DNA of 64,000 nucleotides from Yoonia sp. (GTDB lineage: Bacteria > Pseudomonadota > Alphaproteobacteria > Rhodobacterales > Rhodobacteraceae): contig JAQXBV010000092.1 in NCBI GenBank assembly GCA_029252195.1, positions 1 to 64,000 on the forward strand. The letters run 5' to 3'. The position numbers were made by a program, and so were the translations under genes. The notes beneath the pieces were generated by a model. It searched no databases. It saw only the letters and a program-made list of their open reading frames with translations, and was not told the origin of the DNA. Position 1 is the stretch's first letter. Each line of letters starts with the position of its first letter. Shown one piece after another: positions 1 through 10,319 of this stretch.

Positions 1-315
1 GTCCGAAGTAGACGTCTGCGGGTGTGACGTTGTTCAGGCTCTCGTGGTAACGCTGATTGTTGTAATACTCGATGAATGCGCCGATCTGGCGTTCGAGATC
101 ACCGGGTAGGTAGTAGTTCTCCAGCAGAACCCTGTTCTTCATGGTCTGATGCCAGCGTTCGATTTTGCCTTGGGTTTGCGGGTGGAATGGCGCTCCGCGA
201 ACATGGTCCATCTTCTGATCCTCCAGCCATTCAGCTAAATCACCCGAGATGTAGCAGGAGCCGTTATCGCTCAGAAGACGCGGCTTGTGGCGCACGACGG
301 CTTGGTCGCTAAACA
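1..315 (-). pseudogene. IS3-family transposase (OrfB/integrase core) C-terminal fragment, continues beyond window edge
   Basis: Reverse-strand reading frame is open from 315 to 1 and encodes ...LLSDNGSCYISGDLAEWLEDQKMDHVRGAPFHPQTQGKIERWHQTMKNRV...YYNNQRYHESLNNVTPADVYFG, typical rve/DDE domain; N-terminal part missing at about 315. Confidence 0.8.
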
Positions 316-445
316 TGATGTGTTTAATCAGGCAAGAATACGCTACCGCGCACCGGCGCCAGAAAGAACAATGCCAATAGACCAAAGACCGACCATGCAC
401 GAACGATCAAACTGGACCACCTGATGGATGCACGCCAGTTTGGCT

Positions 446-646
446 TCAACCTTCACGTTCGGCCTTTTTACGTGCCAGCTTGCGCTGACGGCTTACGGCT
501 TCTTTTTTCTCGCGAGCTTTCCGAACGGACGGCTTTTCAAAATGCTCTTTGAGCCTCATTTCGCGGAACACACCTTCGCGCTGCAGCTTTTTCTTGAGCG
601 CACGAAGCGCCTGATCCACGTTATTGTCACGAACACTTACTTGCAT
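446..646 (-). CDS. rpsU: 30S ribosomal protein S21
   Basis: [62 protein letters not shown]21 family. Confidence 0.95.
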   Translation of the reverse strand: MQVSVRDNNVDQALRALKKKLQREGVFREMRLKEHFEKPSVRKAREKKEAVSRQRKLARKKAEREG

Positions 647-812
647 TTGAGTCCCACTATATTTCCAGAAAATGTTTCATGCCACTTGCCAGTAAATATT
701 CACAATATCAAACGAAATCTGTCTTGCGTCAGCGCCTATGGGTCCAAAGTGGCCCTGTCGCGGTTTGATGCCGCTCCTTTGATAGCATTTACTGCAGCAA
801 AGGAGACTTACT

Positions 813-1080
813 ATGGGACAGAAACGGACGGACGAATTCCGCCAAGATACGGTGCGGATTGCGCTTGCCAGCGGGCTGACGCGTAAGCAGGTGGCTGATG
901 ATCCGGGTGTCGACGCTAAACAAATGGATCACCCAGCATCGAGACACTGATGTGGTGTCGAAAGAGGATTTAAGCCTCGCCCAAGAGAATGACCGGCTTC
1001 GGCGCGAGAACCGTCTTCTCAAGGAGGAGAGGGACATCTTAAAAAAGGCCACCCAGTTCTTTGCGGGTCTAAAGCCATGA
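813..1080 (+). pseudogene. IS3-family transposase OrfA, frameshifted
   Basis: MGQKRTDEFRQDTVRIALASGLTRKQVADD in one frame, continuing as STLNKWITQHRDTDVVSKEDLSLAQENDRLRRENRLLKEERDILKKATQFFAGLKP in another; frame break near 900-925. Confidence 0.85.
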
Positions 1081-1224
1081 GATTTAGATTCGTACACTGC
1101 CCGGCAGTCGAAACGCAGTTTCGATGAGAGGGGAAGAACACAAGTCCAGCTTTCCAGCCAATCGGTTGTGCGGTGTCGTTGATGTGGTAATCCCCCCATT
1201 TTTAATGGGGTCCAGCCATAGAAT

Positions 1225-1410
1225 TCAGGCGGCTGCTTTCAGTTTCATAGCGGGTGTGATGCCGCCGATGCCCATGTTGGGCCGCTCATTGTTGTAAGTC
1301 CAGAGCCATTCCGTTGCCTGATCCTGTGCCTCCTCGATGGTTTCAAATATGTATTGGCTCATCCATACCACGCGTCCGCGCCTCGTGGTCGACCGGTGCC
1401 AGTTGAGCAA
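1225..1410 (-). pseudogene. IS3-family transposase OrfB C-terminal remnant
   Basis: ...WMSQYIFETIEEAQDQATEWLWTYNNERPNMGIGGITPAMKLKAAA* is a typical IS3 OrfB C-terminus without the upstream catalytic part. Confidence 0.8.
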
Positions 1411-1467
1411 TCATGGACCAATCCGCCCTGTTGACCAATCGAACTCTTTCAAACCGTGCAAACGTCA

Positions 1468-1497
1468 AAAAAGGGGCCCCCGAAGGGACCCCGATAG
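1468..1497 (-). terminator. Rho-independent terminator, minus strand
   Basis: Minus strand reads cggggtcccttcgggggccccttttttg: GC stem, TTCG loop, T-run; downstream of nrdJ. Confidence 0.7.
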
Positions 1498-1613
1498 TTT
1501 TGCTGATCAGGCTCGTGATTATACCGCTCGTGTTTTTATGCCTGTGGCCTGATCTGCACCGAGGGCGAGCGCACCCGCCCCGGATCCTTGTTTCTATAGT
1601 GTTTCACCCGATT

Positions 1614-1675
1614 GGGAGAAACTTTACCCCCCAGATGGGAGAACCTTTGCCCAAATTGGGAGGAACTATGCCCGC
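1614..1675. repeat. Three imperfect tandem copies of GGGAGAAnCTwTgCCC, 23 and 21 bp apart
   Basis: gggagaaactttaccc (1614), gggagaacctttgccc (1637), gggaggaactatgccc (1658). Confidence 0.75.
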
Positions 1676-1696
1676 AGGGACAACCGCGCCCAATTC

Positions 1697-4600
1697 TTAG
1701 CTACACCCAGACGTCCCGCCGCATGTGTTGCACTTCATGCAGGTGCCGTTGCGCACCAGCGTGTAGTTACCGCATTCGCCGCAAGGATCACCCTCGTAGC
1801 CCTGCATCTTTGCCTTGTCGCGGGCAGAGATGCCTGTGGATGTGGTTGTGCCGGACGACAGCGACGTTTCGGGTTTCACCGCAACTGCCGTGTTGCCCAC
1901 AACCGCGTCCAAAGCGCTGTCCAAGTTGACGTTTATGCCGCCCTGTAACAGGGTCAACTCATGTGGCATCCGCTTGCGCAGATAGCCTGTGGAGCTGATC
2001 TGACGCAGCACTTCGAGCGACTTGTTCGCTGCGGCCTCGGAGGGTGACTTGATGTTGGACACCCCTTCCATCTCGCCAAGCCCGATATCATCGAAGGCAG
2101 CGCCCTCCGGCTTCACATGCGCCAGATCGGTGCGGTCGAGGTAAGACACAGCCAACTCGCGGAAAATATAGTCGAGGATTGACGTTGCGTTCTTGATGCT
2201 GTCGTTGCCCTGAACCATGCCCGCGGGCTCGAACTTGGTGAATGTGAAGGCGTCGACGAACTCTTCCAGTGGCACGCCGTATTGCAGGCCCACCGACACG
2301 GCGATCGCGAAGTTGTTCATCATCGCGCGGAAGCCAGCGCCCTCTTTGTGCATGTCTATGAAGATTTCACCAAGCTTGCCGCCCTCGTATTCGCCCGTGC
2401 GCAAGTAGACCTTATGGCCGCCAACAATTGCCTTTTGGGTATAGCCCTTACGGCGCTGCGGCATCTTCTCGCGCTCGCGGTTGCGGATTTCCTTGATGAT
2501 GATCTTCTCGACGATCTTTTCGGCCAGAACCTTGGCCTTTTCGTGCTGGTTGCCGCTTTCAAGAATTTCAGCCGCATCGTCGTCGTCCTCAACCAAGGAC
2601 GCTGCCAATGGTTGAGACAACTTCGAGCCATCGCGGTAAAGCGCATTGGCCTTCACACCCAAGGACCACGACAGCTCGTAAGCCTTCTGGCAGTCTTCGA
2701 TGGTGGCATCATTTGGCATGTTGATCGTCTTGGAGATCGCGCCGGAGATAAACGACTGGGCTGCGGCCATCATATAGATATGGCTGTCAACGCTCAGATA
2801 ACGCGTACCTTTTTTGCCGCAAGCATTGGCACAATCAAACACAGAGTAGTGCTCTTCCTTCAGGTGCGGCGCACCTTCAAGTGTCATTGTCCCACAAACG
2901 TGGTCGTTGGCAGCCTCGATGTCCTGCTTGGAGAACCCGAGGTGGCGCAGCAGATCAAAGGTTGGATCGTTCAGCTTGAGCGCAGGAATCCCCAGCGTCT
3001 TGGTGCAGAACTCCTCGCCCAGCGTCCACTGGTTGAACACAAAGCGGATGTCGAATGCGGCTTTCAGCGAACCCTCGATCTTGTCCAACTCGGCCTGACC
3101 AAAGCCATGGCCGATCAGCGATGTTGTATTGATCGCTGGCGCCTGCCCGATGGACCCGTGACCCACCGCGTAAGCGATGATCTCTTCGATTTGAGCCGAG
3201 CCATAGCCCAGCTTTTCCAGCGCAGCAGGCACCGACTGGTTGATGATCTTGAAGTAACCGCCGCCGGCCAGCTTCTTGAACTTCACCAGCGCAAAGTCAG
3301 GCTCGATCCCAGTGGTGTCACAATCCATGACCAGACCGATGGTGCCTGTGGGCGCAATCACCGAGACTTGCGCGTTGCGGAAACCGTTCTTTTCACCCAG
3401 CTCCAGCGCCTCGTCCCAAGCGGAGACGGCAATCTCGGCGAGACGGATGTCAGGGCAATTGGCGTGATCCAGCGGCACAGGCTTTACGTCCAAGCCCTCA
3501 TAGCCGTCCTTCATACCAAGGGCCGCGTTGCGGTGGTTGCGAATGACGCGCAGCATATGCGCCTCGTTCTTCTTGTAGCCAGCAAAGGCCCCCAGCTCGC
3601 CCGCCATCTCGGCAGATGTCGCATAGGAAACGCCCGTCATGATCGCCGTAAGGGCAGCGCCCATCGCGCGGCCCTCGTCGCTGTCGTAACCAAAGCCCAT
3701 GTTCATCAGCAAACCGCCAATGTTGGCATAGCCCAGACCCAGCGTGCGGAAATCATAGGACCGCTGCGCAATCGCCTTAGACGGGAACTGCGCCATCATC
3801 ACGGAAATCTCAAGCGTTACTGTCCAAAGACGGGTCGCATGCATGTAGTCTTCGACTTGAAACTCGCCGTCCTTATAGAAGGTCAGCAGGTTCATCGAGG
3901 CAAGGTTACAGGCCGTGTCATCAAGGAACATATACTCGGAACAGGGGTTCGAGCCACGGATGGCGCCGTCTTCGGGGCAGGTGTGCCACGCGTTGACCGT
4001 ATCGTGATACTGAATGCCCGGATCGGCACAGGCCCAAGCGGCGTGGCCGACTGTTTCCCACAAATCACGGGCGCGAATGATCTTGGCGACCTCCCCGTTC
4101 TTGCGGTTGATCAGCTTCCAGTCTTCATCGTTCTCGACGGCCTTGAGGAAGGCATCAGTGACGCGGATCGAGTTGTTAGAGTTCTGGCCAGACACGCTTG
4201 AATAGGCCTCCGAATCCCAATCGGTGTCATATGTCGGGAACTCGATCGAAGTATGGCCCTGCTTGGCATAATCCAGAACACGCTTCACATATGTCTCGGG
4301 GATGCAGGCTTTTTTCGCTGCCCGAACAGCATCTTGCAAGCCGTTGTTCACCTTGGTGTCATAGGCGTCATTGACCGCGCCGTCCCATGCCTTGATCGCA
4401 GCAAAGATCGCATTGAGGTGACGTTCGTGCATCTTGGAGCCAGCAACGATAGACGCCACTTTCTGCTCTTCGAGCACCTTCCAGTTGATGAATTCTTCGA
4501 TATCAGGGTGGTCGGCATCGACGATCACCATCTTGGCCGCACGGCGCGTTGTGCCGCCCGACTTGATCGCGCCAGCAGCACGATCACCGATCTTGAGGAA

Positions 4601-5344
4601 CCCCATCAGGCCAGAGGATTTGCCGCCGCCCGACAAGCTCTCGCCCGCAGCGCGCAGGCTGGAAAAGTTCGTCCCAGTCCCAGAGCCATATTTGAACAAA
4701 CGCGCCTCGCGGACCCAAAGATCCATGATCCCGCCGTCATTCACCAGATCGTCGGATACCGACTGAATGAAACATGCGTGAGGCTGTGGGTGCTCGTATG
4801 AGGATTTAGAGGCCGTCAATTTGCCTGTCTGATAGTCCACATAATGGTGCCCCTGCGCAGGACCATCAATGCCATACGCCCAGTGCAAGCCTGTGTTAAA
4901 CCACTGCGGGCTGTTCGGTGCGGCGCGCTGTGTCGCCAACATATAGCGCATTTCGTCGAAATAGGTGCGGGCGTCTTCCTCGGAGGTGAAATAGCCGCCC
5001 TTCCAGCCCCAATAGGCCCAAGCGCCGGCCAAACGGTCAAACACCTGCTTGGCAGAGGTCTCACCACCAAATGTAGCACCCTCAACAGGGACCGAGCGCC
5101 ACAAAAACTCGGGCACACCCTTTTCTTTCACCTTCTTCATTTCAGAAGGCACACCCGCCTTACGGAAATATTTCTGGGCGATGACATCGGAGGCAACCTG
5201 GCTCCAATCTTGCGGAATTTCACAATTATCAAGCTTGAAAACAATCGTGCCATCGGGATTACGAATTTCCGATGTCGTTGTCTTAAATGCGAGCGCTGCA
5301 TAGGCATCTTTGCCAGCATTTGTGAAATTGCGTTCGATTTTCAT
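1697..5344 (-). CDS. nrdJ: Adenosylcobalamin-dependent (class II) ribonucleoside-diphosphate reductase
   Basis: 1215 aa; RNR motifs ([64 protein letters not shown]) and C-terminal Cys-rich [27 protein letters not shown]. Confidence 0.95.
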   Translation of the reverse strand: MKIERNFTNAGKDAYAALAFKTTTSEIRNPDGTIVFKLDNCEIPQDWSQVASDVIAQKYFRKAGVPSEMKKVKEKGVPEFLWRSVPVEGATFGGETSAKQVFDRLAGAWAYWGWKGGYFTSEEDARTYFDEMRYMLATQRAAPNSPQWFNTGLHWAYGIDGPAQGHHYVDYQTGKLTASKSSYEHPQPHACFIQSVSDDLVNDGGIMDLWVREARLFKYGSGTGTNFSSLRAAGESLSGGGKSSGLMGFLKIGDRAAGAIKSGGTTRRAAKMVIVDADHPDIEEFINWKVLEEQKVASIVAGSKMHERHLNAIFAAIKAWDGAVNDAYDTKVNNGLQDAVRAAKKACIPETYVKRVLDYAKQGHTSIEFPTYDTDWDSEAYSSVSGQNSNNSIRVTDAFLKAVENDEDWKLINRKNGEVAKIIRARDLWETVGHAAWACADPGIQYHDTVNAWHTCPEDGAIRGSNPCSEYMFLDDTACNLASMNLLTFYKDGEFQVEDYMHATRLWTVTLEISVMMAQFPSKAIAQRSYDFRTLGLGYANIGGLLMNMGFGYDSDEGRAMGAALTAIMTGVSYATSAEMAGELGAFAGYKKNEAHMLRVIRNHRNAALGMKDGYEGLDVKPVPLDHANCPDIRLAEIAVSAWDEALELGEKNGFRNAQVSVIAPTGTIGLVMDCDTTGIEPDFALVKFKKLAGGGYFKIINQSVPAALEKLGYGSAQIEEIIAYAVGHGSIGQAPAINTTSLIGHGFGQAELDKIEGSLKAAFDIRFVFNQWTLGEEFCTKTLGIPALKLNDPTFDLLRHLGFSKQDIEAANDHVCGTMTLEGAPHLKEEHYSVFDCANACGKKGTRYLSVDSHIYMMAAAQSFISGAISKTINMPNDATIEDCQKAYELSWSLGVKANALYRDGSKLSQPLAASLVEDDDDAAEILESGNQHEKAKVLAEKIVEKIIIKEIRNREREKMPQRRKGYTQKAIVGGHKVYLRTGEYEGGKLGEIFIDMHKEGAGFRAMMNNFAIAVSVGLQYGVPLEEFVDAFTFTKFEPAGMVQGNDSIKNATSILDYIFRELAVSYLDRTDLAHVKPEGAAFDDIGLGEMEGVSNIKSPSEAAANKSLEVLRQISSTGYLRKRMPHELTLLQGGINVNLDSALDAVVGNTAVAVKPETSLSSGTTTSTGISARDKAKMQGYEGDPCGECGNYTLVRNGTCMKCNTCGGTSGCS

Positions 5345-5533
5345 AGTCGTCTGCCTCTATCCTGTGGGGCCGACGTTGCGACCTCAAATATATAAGCACC
5401 CTCTTTGGAGGATACTGCGAGCGCCGAAAACAAGGCGCGCAGCGTGAGGTGAATTATGTCAACTTCTGTCGACCAGCCCCTAGAAATCGTCAGAAGTAGC
5501 GAAATGCCTACCCTCCGATCCGTCACTGCGCGG

Positions 5534-5549
5534 ACACTACATTTAGTGT
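5534..5549. promoter_or_regulatory. NrdR box upstream of nrdJ
   Basis: ACACTACATTTAGTGT (minus strand ACACTAAATGTAGTGT): 6-bp inverted arms ACACTA/TAGTGT matching the known NrdR box form acaCwAtATaTwGtgt. Confidence 0.75.
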
Positions 5550-5857
5550 TGCTTTGTCCGACTTGCACTAACTGACGCATTGACCCCCAGACCGTCAACG
5601 GATTTTTAACCTAGATTGTTGATTAAAATTGTTGACCTGACACCAGATGTTGTGAGGCGAATAACACATGTGATTCACCCACCGAGTTGTCCACAATTCG
5701 TTAACGCGGCCAGCATTTCCAGAAACGCAAAGAAACAGGCAACTTAGGCCAAAAGGCTCATCCATCGCGCGAAGTTATCCACCGTAGAATCAGGTCCCAC
5801 CCTCAAAACTGGGATCTGTGCAAAACTGTGACACCTTAGCCCGAGGCCCCGAAACGA

Positions 5858-5884
5858 AAAAACCAGCCCGAAGGCTGGTTTTCG
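5858..5884 (-). terminator. Rho-independent terminator after tRNA-Pro
   Basis: Minus strand AAAACCAGCCTTCGGGCTGGTTTTTTCG: perfect stem, TTCG loop, T-run. Confidence 0.85.
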
Positions 5885-5909
5885 TCCCCATCCGCGTTTG
5901 CGGTGGTAA

Positions 5910-5986
5910 TGGTCGGGGCGAAAGGATTCGAACCTTCGACCCTCTGTTCCCAAAACAGATGCGCTACCAGGCTGCGCTACGCCCCG
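5910..5986 (-). tRNA. tRNA-Pro (anticodon TGG)
   Basis: CGGGGCGTAGCGCAGCCTGGTAGCGCATCTGTTTTGGGAACAGAGGGTCGAAGGTTCGAATCCTTTCGCCCCGACCA: 7-bp acceptor stem, TTTGGGA anticodon loop, GGTTCGAATCC T-arm, encoded CCA. Confidence 0.97.
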
Positions 5987-6040
5987 ACTGGCGCCTATCT
6001 ACTGTCAGCAAAACGATTTGAAAACCCCTAAATCGACATT

Positions 6041-6502
6041 TTATTCACAAGGCGATTTTGCGTCCTCAACGATCGCAGGATGCTGCAAAATATCGCCAAT
6101 TCTGACGCCTAAACGCTTGGACAGGCCGCCATTGATCTCGAGAACGTATTTCACGCCCTGCCCGCCATCAATGGCAGTCTCATCCATGGGAATCGCATTT
6201 TGGTGAATCGTCAGAATCGTGCCGTCCGGCGCCGCGAAAATCATGTCCAAACCGATCAGCGTATTTTTCATCCAGAACGTCGCATGCTGCGGCGCGTCAT
6301 AGACAAAGAGCATCCCCGCCATAGTCGGCATTTCTGCGACCTCCATCAACCCGCGCGCGCGTTCTTGATTGTCATCGGCAACAGTGACGGCAAAGTGGGC
6401 TTGCCCGAAGCTCCCCATCACCGTGACACGATCTTCAGAGCACAGCGCAACAGCCGCCGTCGAGGTGACGGCGAGCAAAGTTGCCAAAATCAGAGTTTTC
6501 AT
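6041..6502 (-). CDS. DUF192 family secreted protein
   Basis: Signal peptide followed by [53 protein letters not shown]192 signature. Confidence 0.88.
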   Translation of the reverse strand: MKTLILATLLAVTSTAAVALCSEDRVTVMGSFGQAHFAVTVADDNQERARGLMEVAEMPTMAGMLFVYDAPQHATFWMKNTLIGLDMIFAAPDGTILTIHQNAIPMDETAIDGGQGVKYVLEINGGLSKRLGVRIGDILQHPAIVEDAKSPCE

Positions 6503-7032
6503 TTCGAAACGGTTTCCCAGCTGACGACATCCACGGCCATGCGACCACGATTTCCGTCAATCAAGCGCAGGCCGATCGCCTCACCTGCCTGCAAATCCGA
6601 TAATCCGCAGCGGCGCAAGACTTCGACGTGCAAAAATACGTCAGCAGGGTCCCCAAACACATTCGCAAACCCGAAGCCCTTGCCCTTATCGAACCATTTG
6701 ATTCGGGCTGGCAGAACCGGTTGAGCTGCAATCTGATCAGGCGTAAATTCGGCCATATCGCGCAAAGCAGGGCCACTGTTGGGGTCGCTTGGTGGCGTCA
6801 ACGTAAGAATGGATATCGCCTGCATGCCGCGTTCAGAACGCTGAACTTCCATCGTGATGCTGGATCCATCAACGACCGATCCCTGCCCGAAGTTGCGTAA
6901 CACATTCGCGTGCAGCAAAATGTCAGGGCCGCCCGCGTCGCACACGACGAAGCCGAACCCTTTGCCGGGATCGAACCACTTTACCACCCCACTCATGGTG
7001 AGGGTCGGCGTATCGTCGTCTTGCGTCGTCAT
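6499..7032 (-). CDS. Dual-domain cold-shock protein
   Basis: Two CSD motifs: GVVKWFDPGKGFGFVVCDAGGPDILLHANVL and ARIKWFDKGKGFGFANVFGDPADVFLHVEVL. Confidence 0.92.
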   Translation of the reverse strand: MTTQDDDTPTLTMSGVVKWFDPGKGFGFVVCDAGGPDILLHANVLRNFGQGSVVDGSSITMEVQRSERGMQAISILTLTPPSDPNSGPALRDMAEFTPDQIAAQPVLPARIKWFDKGKGFGFANVFGDPADVFLHVEVLRRCGLSDLQAGEAIGLRLIDGNRGRMAVDVVSWETVSK

Positions 7033-7058
7033 AACTTACAGTACCTTCGATCTGCTCG

Positions 7059-7076
7059 AATAAGATCGTTCTTATT
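7059..7076. promoter_or_regulatory. Perfect inverted repeat upstream of the cold-shock gene
   Basis: AATAAGA-TCGT-TCTTATT, about 27 bp upstream of the start codon. Confidence 0.5.
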
Positions 7077-7147
7077 GCTCTGCTCTATACGATGACGAAC
7101 AGATTATGCCAGCAGATTCAAGCCTTAGAATTCACGAAGCGTGAAAT

Positions 7148-7753
7148 TTATGGGTTCAAACGCTGGATTGACCAAGGTCCTTCAGGCGTAGAACGCCGCC
7201 ACTGAAACCGGTCGTGCAACCGGAAGGGGCCATCAGCCCAGAATTCGATTTCGACGGGCGAAATTCTGAAACCACCCCAATAATCAGGGCGCGGCGGATG
7301 TGCGCCAAGGCTCAAGCTCAAGCCGGCAACCCTCGCCAAAAGGCTGGCACACCCATCCAGAGGCCGTGACTGGGCCGAGGCATGTGCGCCCAATCGGCTT
7401 TTGAGCGATCTGGAGGCAAAGTAGGCATCCGCTTGCGGGCCGTTTTCTTGCGTGACGGTGCCACGCACGCGAATTTGGCGACGCAGCGACTTCCAATGCA
7501 ACACAAATGCCGCCTTGCCGCTTTGCATAATCTCTTGGCCCTTTGCGCTTTCATAATTCGTGTAAAAGACAAAGGCGTCGGGCTCGATGTCTTTGAGCAG
7601 CACCATGCGCGCATTTGGCATCCCGTCTGCGTCAACGGTTGAAAGCGCGATCGCATTGGGGTCGTTGGGTTCGCTCTGCGTCGCCTCGTCCAGCCAGCGC
7701 TGCGCAATCTCAAACGGATCGTCGCCTGCGAAAATTCCTGTGCGGTCACTCAT
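7148..7753 (-). CDS. pdxH: Pyridoxamine 5'-phosphate oxidase
   Basis: [57 protein letters not shown]... NPPRP-like and RFQWRR...RLNP motifs; start set at MSDRTG. Confidence 0.92.
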   Translation of the reverse strand: MSDRTGIFAGDDPFEIAQRWLDEATQSEPNDPNAIALSTVDADGMPNARMVLLKDIEPDAFVFYTNYESAKGQEIMQSGKAAFVLHWKSLRRQIRVRGTVTQENGPQADAYFASRSLKSRLGAHASAQSRPLDGCASLLARVAGLSLSLGAHPPRPDYWGGFRISPVEIEFWADGPFRLHDRFQWRRSTPEGPWSIQRLNP

Positions 7754-7856
7754 GGTCCAGCCCTCTTTGGTTTCCATTCCACGCTCAAGTCTTGTCGTGG
7801 CGCTGTCAATCACCTAAACCGATCTCAACAAATGACCAATGCGGGAGCAGGGAATA

Positions 7857-8663
7857 ATGACATCCAATCTGATGCAGGGCAAACGCGGCCTGATTATGGG
7901 GTTAGCCAACGACAAATCCATCGCTTGGGGGATCGCGAAATCTCTGGCCGATGCAGGCGCAGAGCTTGCCTTCTCCTATCAAGGTGATGCGCTCAAGAAA
8001 CGCGTCGACCCGCTTGCCGCCTCTCTTGGCTCTGACACTGTCTTGCCTTGCGACGTGTCGGACATGGATAGCGTCGATAAACTCTTCGCAGACCTAGAGG
8101 CCAAGTGGGGCAAGCTCGACTTCATCGTGCACGCCATCGGCTTTTCGGACAAAAACGAATTGCGCGGCCGCTATGTAGACACATCGCGCCAGAACTTCCT
8201 GACTTCGATGGATATTTCGGTTTATTCCTTCACCGCTGTTGTCGCCCGCGCGACCAAAATGATGAACGAAGGCGGCGCCTGCCTTACGCTCACATATTAC
8301 GGTGCCGAACGCGTCATGCCGCACTATAACGTCATGGGCGTTTGCAAAGCGGCCCTTGAGGCCTCTGTGCGCTACATGGCCGAAGACCTTGGCAAAGACG
8401 GCATCCGCGTCAACGCCATCTCCGCAGGGCCCATCAAAACACTCGCGGCCTCCGGTATCGGCGATTTCCGCTACATCCTGAAATGGAACGAGTTGAACTC
8501 TCCGCTGCGCCGCACCGTCACCATCGAAGACGTCGGCCGCTCCGCGCTATATCTGCTGTCCGATCTGAGCAGCGGCGTGACAGGCGAGGTCCACCACGTT
8601 GACAGCGGCTACCACGTTGTCGGTATGAAAGCCGTCGACGCGCCTGATATTTCAACCGTCTGA
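7857..8663 (+). CDS. fabI: Enoyl-[acyl-carrier-protein] reductase (NADH)
   Basis: MQGKRGLIMGLANDKSIAWGIAKSLADAGAELAFSYQGDAL ... YYGAERVMPHYNVMGVCKAALEASVRYMAEDLG, FabI motifs. Confidence 0.95.
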   Translation: MTSNLMQGKRGLIMGLANDKSIAWGIAKSLADAGAELAFSYQGDALKKRVDPLAASLGSDTVLPCDVSDMDSVDKLFADLEAKWGKLDFIVHAIGFSDKNELRGRYVDTSRQNFLTSMDISVYSFTAVVARATKMMNEGGACLTLTYYGAERVMPHYNVMGVCKAALEASVRYMAEDLGKDGIRVNAISAGPIKTLAASGIGDFRYILKWNELNSPLRRTVTIEDVGRSALYLLSDLSSGVTGEVHHVDSGYHVVGMKAVDAPDISTV

Positions 8664-8672
8664 GGGCGCATC

Positions 8673-9287
8673 ATGACCCTTGCAGGCTTCTTCGCTGTCG
8701 CTTTTCTGCATCTGCTCGCCGCCATCAGCCCTAGCCCTGCCGTGATCATGGCCGCCCGAACGGGCGTGACCGAAGGGCTGCGCACAGGCGCATTCCTTGC
8801 AATGGGCATCGGCGCAGGTGCCGTCGTCTGGGCCGCCGCCGCGCTCTTTGGCCTTGGGATCGTCTTTGCCCCCGCCCCTAGCCTGCTTTGGGCGCTCAAA
8901 ATCGGCGGCGCGGCCTACCTCATGTGGATGGCCTACAACCTGTGGCGCGATGCGGATAAGCCGCTAATTACCGCGCAATCGGGCAAGCCGCCCCGCTCTG
9001 CCGCCAGCGCCTTCCGCCTTGGGCTTTATACCCAACTGGCCAATCCGAAACCCGCTGTGTTGTTCTCGGCAATTTTCATCGGCACAGTGCCACCAAGCAC
9101 ACCAGTTTGGGTTTACGGTGCATTGCTTATCGTGGTCTTTCTGAACGAAGCGCTCTGGAATACCTTCGTCGCCCGCATCTTCTCGCTAGAGAAATCCCGC
9201 GCGGCCTATCTCTCCCTCAAAACCATCATCGACAATACTTTCGGCGGGCTCTTGGCCTTGCTCGGACTGAAAATCGTCGCCACCTAA
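8673..9287 (+). CDS. LysE family translocator
   Basis: Multi-TM protein with [35 protein letters not shown] and [16 protein letters not shown] motifs. Confidence 0.88.
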   Translation: MTLAGFFAVAFLHLLAAISPSPAVIMAARTGVTEGLRTGAFLAMGIGAGAVVWAAAALFGLGIVFAPAPSLLWALKIGGAAYLMWMAYNLWRDADKPLITAQSGKPPRSAASAFRLGLYTQLANPKPAVLFSAIFIGTVPPSTPVWVYGALLIVVFLNEALWNTFVARIFSLEKSRAAYLSLKTIIDNTFGGLLALLGLKIVAT

Positions 9288-9298
9288 GGACCACTGCC

Positions 9299-9817
9299 AT
9301 GACAGACCGCCTGCCCCACGAAAAAGGCTTTCACATCTCTTGGGATCAAATCCACCGCGACAGCCGCGCACTTGCGTGGCGTCTTGATGGCAAAGGGCCG
9401 ATCGACGGCGGCTGGAAGGCCGTGGTCGCGATCACCCGTGGCGGCATGGCGCCTGCGATGATTGTGGCGCGTGAACTGGATATCCGGACTGTCGATACAA
9501 TCTCCGTCAAATCCTATCACTCCAGCGGAGGTAAGGCGGACGAGCGTCGCGAGGCCGAAGTGCTGAAATATCCAGACCCCAAGATCATGGGCGACGGCAC
9601 AGGTATCCTGATCATCGACGATCTGGTCGACAGCGGCAAAACCCTCGAAGTTGTGCGCAAAATGTATCCCAACGCCCATTGCGCCACGGTCTATGCCAAG
9701 CCGCAAGGTGAGCCGATGGTGCATACTTTCATCACCGGCGTGAGCCAAGACACATGGATCTTCTTCCCATGGGATATGGCACTGCAATATGTCGAACCAT
9801 ACCGCGGGAAAGACTAG
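9299..9817 (+). CDS. gpt: Xanthine phosphoribosyltransferase
   Basis: PRPP-binding motif [42 protein letters not shown]-terminus typical of Gpt. Confidence 0.9.
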   Translation: MTDRLPHEKGFHISWDQIHRDSRALAWRLDGKGPIDGGWKAVVAITRGGMAPAMIVARELDIRTVDTISVKSYHSSGGKADERREAEVLKYPDPKIMGDGTGILIIDDLVDSGKTLEVVRKMYPNAHCATVYAKPQGEPMVHTFITGVSQDTWIFFPWDMALQYVEPYRGKD

Positions 9818-9824
9818 GCTCTTC

Positions 9825-10319
9825 ATGTCTGCACAGAATGCGCCGCAAGCCGCCAGCAAATGGGCGCACCTGAGCTTTCTTGTCTCCATGATCGGCAAGG
9901 GCCTGTTGGGGCTGGGGCAAATCATCGGCGGTCTCGCGCTTGCATTCACCCCTAGCGGCACCCTCAACGGGCTGGTTCTCCGCTTGGCACAGTTTGAGCT
10001 GGTCGAAGACCCCAATGACTTCATGGCGAAATGGGCGCAATCAGCGGCCGCCACGCCCCATATCGCAAATGAAACCTTCTATACCATCTATCTGCTAATC
10101 CACGGCGGGCTGAACCTCAGCCTCGTGTTGGCCCTTCTTGCAGAATTTCGCTGGGCTTATTCTGTCTCGCTCTTGGCATTAGTCGGATTTATCGCTTACC
10201 AATTCAATAAGTTTGCACATACCGGCGATATCATGATGATTGTGTTGAGCGTCATCGACATCTTTGTGATCTGGCTGATTTGGCGCGAATGGAAAGCCCA
10301 TCAAAGGGCAACGAAATGA
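9825..10319 (+). CDS. DUF2127-like membrane protein
   Basis: Four predicted TM segments, LIHGGLNLSLVLALL; overlaps next start (ATGA). Confidence 0.65.
   Translation: MSAQNAPQAASKWAHLSFLVSMIGKGLLGLGQIIGGLALAFTPSGTLNGLVLRLAQFELVEDPNDFMAKWAQSAAATPHIANETFYTIYLLIHGGLNLSLVLALLAEFRWAYSVSLLALVGFIAYQFNKFAHTGDIMMIVLSVIDIFVIWLIWREWKAHQRATK

Noticed and set aside
1612-1929. 105-aa ORF covering the GGGAGAA repeats
   Set aside because: Overlaps nrdJ 3' end on the opposite strand; the repetitive WENLCPNWEELCPQG translation is explained by the DNA repeat, with no RBS or homology evident.
2282-4201. 639-aa plus-strand ORF antisense to nrdJ
   Set aside because: Composition (Arg/His/Gln/Val rich, no recognisable domain) is typical of a shadow frame opposite a GC-rich conserved gene; nrdJ motifs are unambiguous on the other strand.
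5595-5790. AT-rich segment with DnaA-box-like 9-mers as a replication origin
   Set aside because: Only two imperfect boxes and no oriC-type neighbours (dnaA, hemE, parAB, repABC); kept only as a possible regulatory feature.
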